A stretch of 64,000 bases of DNA from Clostridioides difficile_D (GTDB lineage Bacteria > Bacillota > Clostridia > Peptostreptococcales > Peptostreptococcaceae). This document shows, one piece after another, positions 1-8,064 of this stretch; the first letter of the stretch is position 1, and every line of letters starts with the position of its first letter. The stretch is taken from the NCBI GenBank assembly GCA_945861085.1, contig OX244046.1:2170001-2234000 (forward strand), written 5' to 3'. Under the pieces are notes generated by a model. The model saw only the letters and a program-made list of their open reading frames with translations, ran no database searches and was not told where the DNA came from. A program made the position numbers and the translations under genes.

Positions 1-470
1 AAAGAAATACTAGTAGGATAACACCCAGGATTTGCAATTATATCTGCATCTTTTATATCATCTTTGTATATTTCACTTAATCCATATACAGCTTTTTTGT
101 GTAAGATTTCATCTATAAAAGATACTCCATACCATTTATTATATGTTTCTTCATCTTTTATTCTAAAATCAGCACCTAAATCTATAACTTTCTTTTTTGA
201 TTCAATTGCTTTTATTGCAAACTTTTCGCTAACTCCATGTGGAAGAGCAGTAAACACAACATCACACATATCAATAACTTTTTCATTTTCTATACATATC
301 ATGCTATTTTTATAGCCTATACTCGGGTATATATCAACTATATCTTTTCCCACATATGAATTCGACCCTATTGCTGTCACTTCGACTTTATCATGATTTA
401 TTAATAATCTCAGCAATTCTGCTCCCACATATCCAGTTGCTCCAATAATCCCAGCTTTTATTTTACTCAT
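1..470 (-). CDS. argC: N-acetyl-gamma-glutamyl-phosphate reductase, N-terminal part (cut by window edge)
   Basis: Arginine biosynthesis enzyme that reduces N-acetylglutamyl phosphate to the semialdehyde with NADPH. The minus-strand reading begins MSKIKAGIIGATGYVGAELL, a Rossmann GxTGxxG nucleotide-binding start, and continues through TALPHG and ADFRI to NPGCYPTS, where the Cys is the family's catalytic nucleophile. About 156 residues lie in the window; the rest, and probably argJ, argB and later arg genes, lie beyond base 1. The ATG is preceded by a GGAGGG ribosome site at a good distance. The T-box leader immediately upstream fits an amino-acid-starvation-controlled arg operon. Confidence 0.93.
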   Translation of the reverse strand, partial: MSKIKAGIIGATGYVGAELLRLLINHDKVEVTAIGSNSYVGKDIVDIYPSIGYKNSMICIENEKVIDMCDVVFTALPHGVSEKFAIKAIESKKKVIDLGADFRIKDEETYNKWYGVSFIDEILHKKAVYGLSEIYKDDIKDADIIANPGCYPTSIS

Positions 471-581
471 TTTATGCCCTCCATTTTTATATTCAAATAA
501 TATCAAAATTATATTTTTTCACTCTTTTTATCATATAATAATCATTTGATAATACATAGATTAAAATCTTCTAACTAAAAC

Positions 582-637
582 AAAAAGCCCCTTAGCATTA
601 TAAATGCTAAGAGGCGAATTTCCGCGGTACCACTCTT
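582..637 (-). promoter_or_regulatory. Second T-box antiterminator/terminator module without Stem I, before argC
   Basis: On the minus strand a T-box sequence (GAGTGGTACCGCGG, 621-636) is followed by a GC-rich hairpin and T-run (582-614), the usual antiterminator/terminator pair. Only about 66 bases separate this T-box from the terminator of the upstream T-box. That is too little for a tRNA-reading Stem I with a specifier loop. The copy therefore appears to hold only the part that senses the uncharged acceptor end. Confidence 0.75.
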
Positions 638-702
638 ATTGGCAAAATTATAATAATCCTTGCAAATCAAATTAAAAAGTATCTACAAATGCATATTTAA
701 AA

Positions 703-950
703 TTAAAAAAGCCTCTTGGTCAAAGACCAAGAGACGAATATACACCCGCGTTACCACTCTAATTGATAAGATAATCTTACCCACTCTAATCTCTTAAGGC
801 GAGATTCACCAATTACCATACTATTAATTCTGGTAATCTCCTCCAAAGCTCTATTCACAATAAAGTTCATTGCTAGGCTTCCACCATCCCCCAGCTCTCT
901 ATCAATTACTTTTATGCTACTCTCTTTTTCACAGGATTTTGATTTCTTTT
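703..950 (-). promoter_or_regulatory. T-box leader (tRNA-sensing riboswitch) of the arg operon
   Basis: Read on the minus strand, the leader has the Stem I distal-loop pattern (GGGGGATGGTGGAAGCCT), then a specifier region (GTGAATAGAGCTTTGGAGG), a T-box (AGAGTGGTAACGCGGGT, 743-760) and a strong terminator hairpin with T-run (703-733). The specifier region holds an in-register AGA, an arginine codon, which fits argC downstream; AAT (Asn) overlaps it and cannot be excluded by eye. Class and position are secure; the specifier assignment is an inference. Confidence 0.88.
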
Positions 951-1021
951 CTTATTGTATTATATAATAGTTTATTTTTTTTACTTTGTCAATATAATTT
1001 ATAAATTTTTGGAAATATTTT

Positions 1022-1384
1022 CTATATAGTTAATTTCCACCATTTTGTATCCAAATTGCGATATAATTTAAATCCACATCTCAATAAAACATTTTGTGAA
1101 GCAATATTTTCAATATCAGTTTCAGCTATTACAGAAGAAACATTTGGTTGACTCAATCCCCAATCACATGTTTTTTCAACAGCTTCTGTCATATATCCTT
1201 GCCTTTTATAATTATCACCTAAACCATAAGCAATCTCAATTTCACCATAAAAATTTAGTACATTTTTAAAATCAACTAAACCTATATAAGATAGTATAAA
1301 TCTCCTATATAATTTTTTGCAAGCTCATCATCTTAAAAATCTCTTAAAAAAATTAATCTCTCCTGTATGCAAAGTTACTTTCAT
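1022..1384 (-). pseudogene. Broken GNAT (RimJ/RimL-type) acetyltransferase
   Basis: A good ribosome site (TAGGAGGAA) and ATG at 1384 lead into a short reading that stops at tandem TGA codons after about 18 residues. In the next frame the text continues as DDELAKNYIGDLYY. It then returns to the first frame as YIGLVDF, IEIAYGL, YKRQGYMTEAV, IENIASQNVLLRCGFK and ends WWKLTI-stop. The RxxGYxTEA acetyl-CoA-binding motif and the N-x-x-S-x-x-x-L-x-x-x-GF signature identify a ribosomal-protein-acetylase-like GNAT. Two compensating frameshifts and a missing internal piece make it non-functional. Total coding length is about 120 residues against roughly 170-180 for the family. Confidence 0.8.
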
Positions 1385-1506
1385 ATAATAATTTCCTCCT
1401 ATTATACTTTTTCATTTGTATCTTTAATAGTAAAATAAAAATCAAATTCACAACCAAGTATTAAGGAACATATAAACCAAAAAATTTTATTTTTTATTTT
1501 CTATTA

Positions 1507-2256
1507 TTACTTTGAAGAACCTTCTCTTATAAGTCTTGCAAATTCATTAGGAAGTATTTTATTTTTTTCTATTTCAAGTGCCATTTTCTCAAACTCATAA
1601 CATACTTCTATTATCTCAACTTCTACTTTTGATTCTCCTCCATCTAAATCACTTTCATTTTTTACATCAATTATTACATAATTTGCATTAGGTTTATTAG
1701 TTTTTGGCTTTCCTACACTTCCAGCATTTACAAGAAGTTTATCGCCATAGTATTTAAAATATGGTACATGAGTATGGCCACAAATTAATATGTCCTCAGA
1801 TATTTCACTCATAATTTCGTCAGCTTCTAAAGAATTCTCTTTTAAATATTCATTAATCATCCTAGTACTTCCATGAACAAATTTTATAGTTTTTTCATTA
1901 AAAGACATAATTACCTCTTTTGGTAAATTCCTTAGATAAGATTTATTATTATCTGTAGTTTCTTGCGTGGTAAAACTCATACTTAAACTTGCTTTTTCAG
2001 CATCTTTTGGGTCTGAATAATCACATCCACATATCAACCTATAATTTCCTATTGCATCATCATAATTGCCCATTATAGTAATTATTCTATTATCTCTTAT
2101 CTTTTTTATAACTTCGTTTGGTCTTGTTCCATATCCTACTAAATCACCTACACAAACTACCATATCTACATTGCGTACATTTATATTATCTAGTACTGCA
2201 TCTAAAGCATAAATATTGCTGTGTATATCTGCTATAACTGCTATTCTCATAAACAA
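1507..2256 (-). CDS. Calcineurin-like metallophosphoesterase (YfcE/MJ0936-type)
   Basis: Predicted two-metal phosphodiesterase. All family motifs are visible in order: IADIHSN (DxH), VGDLVGYG (GD), MGNYDD (GNxD in place of GNHD), FVHGS (GH-like) and ICGHTHVPY (GHTH). The 249-residue length is normal. Two starts are possible, MFMRI or the internal MRI six bases later; the latter is the usual start for the family. It lies 10 bases after the arsR gene on the same strand, so the two are probably co-transcribed. Substrate unknown; a link to arsenic response is only positional. Confidence 0.85.
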   Translation of the reverse strand: MFMRIAVIADIHSNIYALDAVLDNINVRNVDMVVCVGDLVGYGTRPNEVIKKIRDNRIITIMGNYDDAIGNYRLICGCDYSDPKDAEKASLSMSFTTQETTDNNKSYLRNLPKEVIMSFNEKTIKFVHGSTRMINEYLKENSLEADEIMSEISEDILICGHTHVPYFKYYGDKLLVNAGSVGKPKTNKPNANYVIIDVKNESDLDGGESKVEVEIIEVCYEFEKMALEIEKNKILPNEFARLIREGSSK

Positions 2257-2266
2257 TTTTCTCCTA

Positions 2267-2665
2267 TTACATTTTCTTTGATTTTCTTTGGTTTACTTTT
2301 TCTATTGTTTCTTTAACCCTTAATACATTTTCGCAATTTAAACCTTGATTCCTATATCCAATTAATACATCATAATCAAACTTTAATTTCTCATAAGATT
2401 CTAATTCATTATCTAATATTTCCTTAATAAAGCTGTATTTACCTAAAGTATCCTCATCCAATTTATAATATACAAACTTAGCTTCTTTATAGTAAGTAAC
2501 TAACTTTGCATTCATTAATTTATTTAAATGTCTAGACGCATTAGACTGAGTTATTTCAAGTATTGCCTCAATTTCACATACACACAATACTCCACTTCTT
2601 AAAATATTTATTATTCTTATTCGCGTTTCATCCCCAAGTGCTTTTAATATTTGTATAATTTCCAT
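2267..2665 (-). CDS. ArsR-family metalloid-responsive repressor
   Basis: Winged-helix repressor of 132 residues. It starts with LKALGDETRIRIINIL, the standard ArsR opening, followed by VLCVCEIE, whose Cys-Val-Cys corresponds to the arsenite-binding motif of ArsR. A recognition helix follows (TQSNASRHLNKL). It would release DNA on binding As(III)/Sb(III) or a related thiophilic metal. It lies downstream of an ArsP/YraQ-like permease and directly before a metallophosphoesterase. A candidate operator with repeated AATCATAT units lies just upstream. Confidence 0.88.
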   Translation of the reverse strand: MEIIQILKALGDETRIRIINILRSGVLCVCEIEAILEITQSNASRHLNKLMNAKLVTYYKEAKFVYYKLDEDTLGKYSFIKEILDNELESYEKLKFDYDVLIGYRNQGLNCENVLRVKETIEKVNQRKSKKM

Positions 2666-2682
2666 ATTGTCCTACCTTTATA

Positions 2683-2710
2683 TAATCATATTCACTTTTA
2701 ATCATATGAT
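2683..2710. promoter_or_regulatory. Candidate ArsR operator
   Basis: Just upstream of the arsR start, AATCATAT occurs twice 18 bp apart, the second copy within the 10-bp palindrome ATCATATGAT. ArsR-type repressors usually bind such AT-rich imperfect dyads in their own promoters. Position and symmetry are seen; function is inferred. Confidence 0.4.
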
Positions 2711-2714
2711 ATTC

Positions 2715-2767
2715 CTAAAAAAGATATTTGTAAAGTATATAGTAAAACCTACAAATATCTTTTTTAG
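2715..2767 (-). terminator. Hairpin terminator between permease gene and arsR
   Basis: Perfect 18-bp arms (2715-2732 and 2750-2767) with a 17-base loop and A/T-rich outer ends that give a T-run in either direction. It begins 5 bases after the permease stop and probably ends or attenuates the permease transcript before arsR. Confidence 0.75.
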
Positions 2768-2772
2768 TTAAA

Positions 2773-3678
2773 CTACATAATAAATTGAACTAAATATCCT
2801 GCACTAATAGCTATTATAAATGTAGCTACTATAAATGTTATTATAAGTTGTTTTTTAAATAACTTATTTAATAAAATTATTTCTGGTATGCTAGCACCTG
2901 TTCCTCCTATAATTAAAGCTATTATAGGACCTAACCCTATACCTGTACTTGAAAGTGCTACTCCTATTGGTAAAATTGTTGTTGAGTTTAAATATAGAGG
3001 AATACCTAATATAGCAGCTATTGGAACAGCCCATAAATTATCGTCTCCTACATATTTAGCTATGACATTTTGTGGCACAACATTATACATTAAAGAACCA
3101 ATCAGTACTCCTATTATTAAATAAGGTAATACTGATATATACAGCTTCAAAGCATCTTTTGCTGAATCAATTAGATACTTTTTTATTAGTTCTTTTCTTG
3201 AAAGATTTAAACTTACATCATATAAATTTATTTCTTGACTCTTTTTTACATCTACATTTTTTACACATTTTTCAAAACCTAGTTTTTCAAGCAAAATTCC
3301 TATTATCAATGGTAACATTAATACTATAGCCGAATATACGACTGTTATTTTTACTCCAAACAGAGCTAACATAAGAACTACTACAGCTGGGTCTAAAAAT
3401 GGTGATGTAAATAAAAATGTCATAGTTGGACCAAATGGAGCTTTTACTTTTGTCAGTCCAACTAATACTGGTACTGTAGAACATGAGCAAAAGGGTGTAA
3501 ATGTCCCTAATATCAATGCATTTATATAACCTAAAAATTTATTTTTTGTACTCAACATACTTCTTATCTTTTCTTCTGAAATAGTTTGTTGTATAATCCC
3601 AATTAAAAAACTTATTCCTAAAAATAAAATAGTTAATTCTGTAAACAAATATATAAACTTATTAAAAATCTCTATCAT
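2773..3678 (-). CDS. ArsP/YraQ-family (DUF318) permease
   Basis: Integral membrane permease of 301 residues with about eight hydrophobic segments. Its signature, TFTPFCSCSTVPVLVGL near residue 60, carries the Cys-x-Cys typical of the UPF0718/YraQ group that includes the organoarsenical exporter ArsP. A second family region is GIPLYLNSTTILPIGVAL. Presence beside an ArsR with a CVC motif suggests metalloid or organoarsenical export. A basic linker (residues roughly 145-170) sits between the two membrane halves. Substrate is inferred from family and neighbour only. Confidence 0.82.
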   Translation of the reverse strand: MIEIFNKFIYLFTELTILFLGISFLIGIIQQTISEEKIRSMLSTKNKFLGYINALILGTFTPFCSCSTVPVLVGLTKVKAPFGPTMTFLFTSPFLDPAVVVLMLALFGVKITVVYSAIVLMLPLIIGILLEKLGFEKCVKNVDVKKSQEINLYDVSLNLSRKELIKKYLIDSAKDALKLYISVLPYLIIGVLIGSLMYNVVPQNVIAKYVGDDNLWAVPIAAILGIPLYLNSTTILPIGVALSSTGIGLGPIIALIIGGTGASIPEIILLNKLFKKQLIITFIVATFIIAISAGYLVQFIM

Positions 3679-3714
3679 AGATTCACCTTCCTATTCTAAA
3701 AAATAATAAAATTA

Positions 3715-4043
3715 CTACAACACATCAATTTTTTTTGATATGTTGATTAGAATTGTATCAAAAAAAATTGATGTGTTCAAGTATATTTTTTTAAAAATTT
3801 TAAGAATTAGTTCTTTTGATAAAAAGTTTTCTAATTCACTTATGTTAATACTATAATAATTCCATTTACCTTGCCTCTCTTTTAGTACTAAATTAGCATC
3901 TAATAACATAATGATATGATAATTTTGATTGAGGCACATTAAAGTATTCAACTAAGTCACACACATATAGTTTCTTTTTTATTCAATTCTGATAATATAC
4001 TTAATCTTATACTGTCTGATAATGCACTAAATACCAAATTCAC
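3715..4043 (-). pseudogene. Frameshifted second arsR gene
   Basis: From a GTG at 4043 the text reads NLVFSALSDSIRLSILSELN then ETICV, the opening and metal-binding region of an ArsR repressor, and then hits a stop. A +1 reading continues CDLVEYFNVPQSKLSYH (the helix-turn-helix), and a second shift restores MLLDANLVLKERQGKWNYYSIN (the wing) to the stop. The first shift falls in a CACACACA tract (3958-3965) inside the Cys-Val-Cys motif and looks like loss of one TG unit. It is a relic of an earlier regulator for the permease downstream. Confidence 0.75.
3721..3775. repeat. Perfect 20-bp inverted repeat at the end of the arsR relic
   Basis: Arms 3721-3740 and 3756-3775 are exact reverse complements around a 15-base spacer. 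Each arm has an 8-base A or T run. It lies within the last codons of the arsR relic and 40 bases upstream of the permease start, so it could fold in RNA or act as a terminator/attenuator. No transposase or target duplication is seen beside it. Confidence 0.75.
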
Positions 4044-4059
4044 AGCTCTTTATATTATT

Positions 4060-4430
4060 ATAATTTCTCTTTTATTTCACCTCTTTTTATAGTATAGATT
4101 TTATTTAATAACTAATACATTTTAAACATATTATAATTCATCTTAATTATAATATTTTATTATCTCTAACTATATAATAATTAATAATAAATTTCATTAT
4201 AATAGTTATGACATAGTAGAAAATTTCTTTAAAATAATTTAGAAATTAAAATATATTTTATAAGCACCAAATAATTGTTGATAAAAATGGTGATAGAATT
4301 TACCTATCACCACTTAAGAATCTCTTATCAAATAATTTTATAATTTATCTTTTGTAAATTTAATAAAATTTCAAAATATATTAAATTATAAAATAATATG
4401 TTTTTAAAATACGATATTTATATCTATTTT
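4060..4430. other. Gene-free AT-rich stretch
   Basis: No plausible coding sequence on either strand. The only structure seen is a short hairpin (GGTGATAG / CTATCACC, about 4284-4312) without a clear T-run, possibly a weak terminator for the gene ending at 4434. Confidence 0.5.
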
Positions 4431-4433
4431 TAG

Positions 4434-5198
4434 TTAAATTTTTTTAACTTTACTATCTAAAAATTTTTCAATCTTTTTTTCAGAAAGTATCTCGTTAGTT
4501 ACAAATTCACCATTAAAAAAAAGACTATATGTAGTAAATGGTGCAGGAGCATTTTGTGCTTCTTTTGCTGTTTCAAATTTTATAAGATTTACATCAATAC
4601 CTCTAGAATTTGCAATTTTATTCAAAATAGGAGCATATTTTTCTGTATGTGGACACTGATTACTATAATATAAAACTATACCATTCTCGTTTAACTTTCT
4701 TTTTTTCACACAATCCTTAAAGCACGGAATAGGAACATTATCAGTAAATGGAAAATACAATAACTCATAATTTGGTTCTGATGTATCTGCTAAATAAAAT
4801 CCCTTATATTTTAGATACTTGGCATCAGATAAAAAGGGAATTTTTTTACTAGATGAAAGCACAACTAATCCATATTTTCCTTTTGATTTTGCATCATCAA
4901 TACATTCCTGTAACAATAGATTAGAATATCCTTGCCCCTTAAATTTTCCAGATAACCAAAAACAGTTAATAAACATATAATTGTCTGCAATTACAGGACA
5001 CCATGCATTTTCTGCTGGAATATATTCTATAAAAGCTTTCCCCCTTACATCTAATCGTTTAAATACAAGACCTTTATTAAAATTACTTTTCATCCAAAGT
5101 TTTTTAGAGGAAACACAATTTTCTCCTTTTTTTTCAGAAATTGCACAACATATATGTTCATTGTCAATATTATTTATATTTATATCAATAATCTGCAT
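4434..5198 (-). CDS. GNAT acetyltransferase with YoaP-like C-terminal domain
   Basis: A 254-residue two-domain protein. The N-terminal half is a GNAT fold with the acetyl-CoA loop region GKFKGQGYSNLLL (RxxGxG/A-like, near residues 85-97) and LVVLSSSKK. The C-terminal part has an NQCPHTEKYAP segment that resembles a thioredoxin-like Cys site with one Cys, followed by APAPFTTYSLFFNGEFVT, as in YoaP-family proteins. The start is supported by AAAAGGAGATAAGT before the ATG. Substrate unknown. It stands alone, with long AT-rich flanks. Confidence 0.75.
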   Translation of the reverse strand: MQIIDININNIDNEHICCAISEKKGENCVSSKKLWMKSNFNKGLVFKRLDVRGKAFIEYIPAENAWCPVIADNYMFINCFWLSGKFKGQGYSNLLLQECIDDAKSKGKYGLVVLSSSKKIPFLSDAKYLKYKGFYLADTSEPNYELLYFPFTDNVPIPCFKDCVKKRKLNENGIVLYYSNQCPHTEKYAPILNKIANSRGIDVNLIKFETAKEAQNAPAPFTTYSLFFNGEFVTNEILSEKKIEKFLDSKVKKI

Positions 5199-5491
5199 AC
5201 TTATCTCCTTTTCTAATTACATAATAGTTTTAAATATATTGTATAGATTTTTATTTTAACATTTTGAATATAACACCATTGTGTCATATATATTTTTATT
5301 CTACATAATATTGTTTTAAGCTTATTTGATTTATTAAATTGTATATGATTAAATACTTTTTATAGTCTAACTATACTATATAAATTATATATTATTATAA
5401 TATTCTAAATTTATAAAATAAATTATATTGAATTAAATATATTTAAGGTATATAATTATAATTAAAATTTTTAATAATAGAGGTGTTGTTT

Positions 5492-5968
5492 ATGATGTTA
5501 AAAGAATATTTAATAAGAGAATTAAATGAAGATGATATTAAAAATGCATTAGACCTAATCTGGAACGTATTTGAAGAATTTGAATCTCCAGATTATTGTG
5601 ATGAAGGAATTAAGTCATTTCATGAATTTATAGAATATAACTCTATTATTGAAAAAGTCAAAGAAAAATCACTCTTCTTTTGGGGTTGTTTCGATTGTGA
5701 AAAATTGATTGGAGTCTTAGCTATTAGAGACTTAAATCATATATGTATGCTATTTGTAGATAAAAATTATCATAAACGTGGAGTTGCAAAAAAATTAATG
5801 GCTACAGGTATAGAATATTGTACTTTTAATAAAACCAATTTAACTGGAATAACTGTAAATTCATCACCTTATGCTGTTGAAGTTTATCACAAATTAGGAT
5901 TTAAAGATACTGCAGTTGAACAAATTTCTGATGGTATACGTTTTACCCCTATGAAATTGTTAATATAA
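5492..5968 (+). CDS. GNAT family N-acetyltransferase
   Basis: Small GNAT enzyme (158 residues) with core beta strands ICMLFVDKNYHKRGVAKKLM, containing the acetyl-CoA-binding Q/RxxGxA-like motif (HKRGVAKKL), and the C-terminal YAVEVYHKLGFK signature. The first ATG of the ATGATG at 5492 is chosen because AGAGGTG lies 6-7 bases upstream; an in-frame GTG at 5483 falls inside that ribosome site and is unlikely. A terminator follows directly. Substrate cannot be told from sequence. Confidence 0.85.
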   Translation: MMLKEYLIRELNEDDIKNALDLIWNVFEEFESPDYCDEGIKSFHEFIEYNSIIEKVKEKSLFFWGCFDCEKLIGVLAIRDLNHICMLFVDKNYHKRGVAKKLMATGIEYCTFNKTNLTGITVNSSPYAVEVYHKLGFKDTAVEQISDGIRFTPMKLLI

Positions 5969-5978
5969 TAAACCAAAT

Positions 5979-6022
5979 AAAAAGCAAAGTCTCTTAAATC
6001 TTTTATAGTGGCTTTGCTTTTA
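5979..6022 (+). terminator. Rho-independent terminator
   Basis: AAAAGCAAAG / CTTTGCTTTT stem with a 22-base loop, 11 bases after the acetyltransferase stop. Confidence 0.75.
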
Positions 6023-6353
6023 AATTACGCTTTAAAGATAGAACTATCTTTTTTATTTTTTTAATAACATACTTTAAAAACTTTACTAATATGGAGCTCT
6101 GATTTATTTTTTGTTATCTTTTTTGACCAATATATAAATCAACTCCATTATTAAGCTTAACCTATGCTGTTTCTCTTTATATCTCCTATTTGTAAGCACG
6201 ATTGTTCATTAGAAAATAAGCATTCTTGCAATACACTGCTGTCCTACAGTTTTTCATTTGATACAAATGATGAAATTTTTATCATGGAATTTTAATTTGT
6301 ATGCCTTATGAAGACGTGTTCAATAAGTACGTTAAACTAGTTGATTTACCTAC
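6023..6353. other. Gene-free stretch
   Basis: About 330 bases between convergent genes with no supported gene. A few short hairpins are visible, none with a convincing terminator T-run. Confidence 0.5.
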
Positions 6354-6911
6354 TTAATCATATTTTTTATGAATACCTAATAATACAGTATCAATAGAAT
6401 CAGTTAAACCTTTTATAGCTTCTTCTTTATTCAAAAGTGATTTCCCAAGTTGCAAAGTCGAGTAACCATGAAGTACACTCATTATTAGATTTAATACTTC
6501 ACCTGTATTCTTTGTTTTTAGATTACAAGAAAGAATAAGTTTTTCTAATAAGGATTTATATTCATCAAAGATTTCTAATGTTTCATTATTTCCATGCCAG
6601 GTAGCCCACTGAATTGTTTCATAAACACCAGGATTAGAAATTATAAAATTAAAATATGCAATACTTATATATTTTATAGCTGTATCTCCCAAACTGCCAA
6701 TAGCCGCCTTTGTCATCTGATTATTCATCTCTCTCATACCTTTATGAGCTACTTCAAGTAACAAGTCATCCAGACTTTCTATATGATTGTATAAAGATGG
6801 TGTACGTATACCTAGATTTTCTGCAATAACTTTTAAAGAAACCTTGTTAAGCCCATCTTTATTAGCTATATCTGATGCAGCTTGTATAACCATTTCTCTA
6901 CTAACACGCAT
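6354..6911 (-). CDS. TetR/AcrR-family repressor
   Basis: 185 residues. The N-terminal helix-turn-helix reads MVIQAASDIANKDGLNKVSLKVIAENLGI then TPSLYNHIESLDDLL, the classic TetR recognition helix and following helix. The C-terminal half is the variable ligand and dimer domain. It is divergent from an alpha/beta hydrolase gene at 7171. Several AACTAAT/ATTAGTT elements and a long inverted repeat fill the shared promoter region, so the hydrolase is the obvious regulatory target along with itself. Confidence 0.88.
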   Translation of the reverse strand: MRVSREMVIQAASDIANKDGLNKVSLKVIAENLGIRTPSLYNHIESLDDLLLEVAHKGMREMNNQMTKAAIGSLGDTAIKYISIAYFNFIISNPGVYETIQWATWHGNNETLEIFDEYKSLLEKLILSCNLKTKNTGEVLNLIMSVLHGYSTLQLGKSLLNKEEAIKGLTDSIDTVLLGIHKKYD

Positions 6912-6945
6912 GATTCTCCCTCTTTCATTTAAAATTAATTACTTT

Positions 6946-6977
6946 ATTAGTTTAACTAATCTAATTAGTTTAGTCAA
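6946..6977. promoter_or_regulatory. Candidate TetR operator in its own promoter
   Basis: AACTAAT (6954-6960) and ATTAGTT (6964-6970) form a 17-bp dyad, and a further ATTAGTTT overlaps upstream. It lies 35-60 bases before the regulator's start codon, where a self-repressing operator would be. Symmetry is seen; binding is inferred. Confidence 0.45.
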
Positions 6978-7030
6978 TAATTGAAACTTACAAAATGCTT
7001 TATCGTATCATAAAATCTTGACAATTTAAT

Positions 7031-7098
7031 TCTAATTCAATATAATACTAATTGAATTAGTTTTATAGCTAAGTCAATTAGTATTATATTGAATTAGA
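7031..7098. repeat. Perfect 25-bp inverted repeat between tetR and hydrolase
   Basis: Arms 7031-7055 and 7074-7098 are exact reverse complements around an 18-base spacer. The arms contain ACTAATT and GAATTAG, the same words as the 6946-6977 dyad, so the element may be a compound operator for the adjacent TetR protein. Alternatively it is a hairpin of unknown role. No coding sequence overlaps it. Confidence 0.8.
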
Positions 7099-7170
7099 TA
7101 CTACACAACATCATTTTATAGTTTGATTAACATAACAATAACTAATATATCAAACTGAGAGGAGATTTTT

Positions 7171-7869
7171 ATGAAAAAAAAACATTTTCAAATTAATGGA
7201 ATTCCTTCAATCCTTTTGGGAAATCCTTCAAGTAAATTATATATTTATATACATGGTCAATGTGGTTATAAAGAGGAGGCTGAAGCTTTTGCTAATATTG
7301 CTGTTCGTCATGAATGGCAAGTTTTAAGTATTGATTTGCCTGAGCATGGAGAACGTAAAGAAAAAAAGAATTCATTTGACCCATGGCATGTTGTTCCAGA
7401 GCTAGTATCCATTATGGAATATGCAAAGTGCCACTGGAATCAAATTTCGTTATATGCAAATAGCATTGGAGCATGGTTTAGTATGCTAAGCTTTGAAAAA
7501 GAGAACTTAAAGGAGTGTATTTTTGTATCTCCAATTCTTGATATGCAACAGCTTATTTCAAATATGATGCTTTGGGCAAATGTATCAGAAGAACAACTTA
7601 AACATGAACTAATTATCCCAACTTCATTTGGGCATACTCTTTCATGGGAATATTTACAATATGTAAAACAACATCCTATTACTCAATGGAATGTACCAAC
7701 AAACATATTATATGGTAAGTACGATGAACTTACTGAAATCAGTGTTGTAGAGAGATTTGTAGAAAAGTTTAATTGTAACCTTGCTATTATGGAAAATGGT
7801 AAACATTGGTTTAACACACCAGAAGAATTAAATGCATTATACAAATGGTTAAATACTTTAGTTAAATAA
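7171..7869 (+). CDS. Alpha/beta hydrolase
   Basis: 232-residue serine hydrolase fold. YIHGQCGYKEE is the oxyanion-hole region (HG). ANSIGAWFS carries the nucleophile in the pattern N-S-I-G (first Gly of GxSxG replaced by Ala). A late acid (YGKYDELT) and the histidine in ENGKHWFNTPEE complete the triad. No signal peptide, so cytoplasmic. AGAGGAG precedes the ATG. It is transcribed away from the TetR repressor and is probably its regulated target; substrate unknown. Confidence 0.82.
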   Translation: MKKKHFQINGIPSILLGNPSSKLYIYIHGQCGYKEEAEAFANIAVRHEWQVLSIDLPEHGERKEKKNSFDPWHVVPELVSIMEYAKCHWNQISLYANSIGAWFSMLSFEKENLKECIFVSPILDMQQLISNMMLWANVSEEQLKHELIIPTSFGHTLSWEYLQYVKQHPITQWNVPTNILYGKYDELTEISVVERFVEKFNCNLAIMENGKHWFNTPEELNALYKWLNTLVK

Positions 7870-8064
7870 AAAATAATACTACAATCTTCTATTGATTAAC
7901 ACTAGTTTACATAATCTTTTTAATATAAACTCACTACATTATATATTCTTCTTTTTAATATATATTATAATGCTTTATATGTTATACCAACAATTTATTA
8001 TTGAAAAACAATAAATTATATATTATAATCAATAATATATTTTATATTAAGGAGATGATATTTT

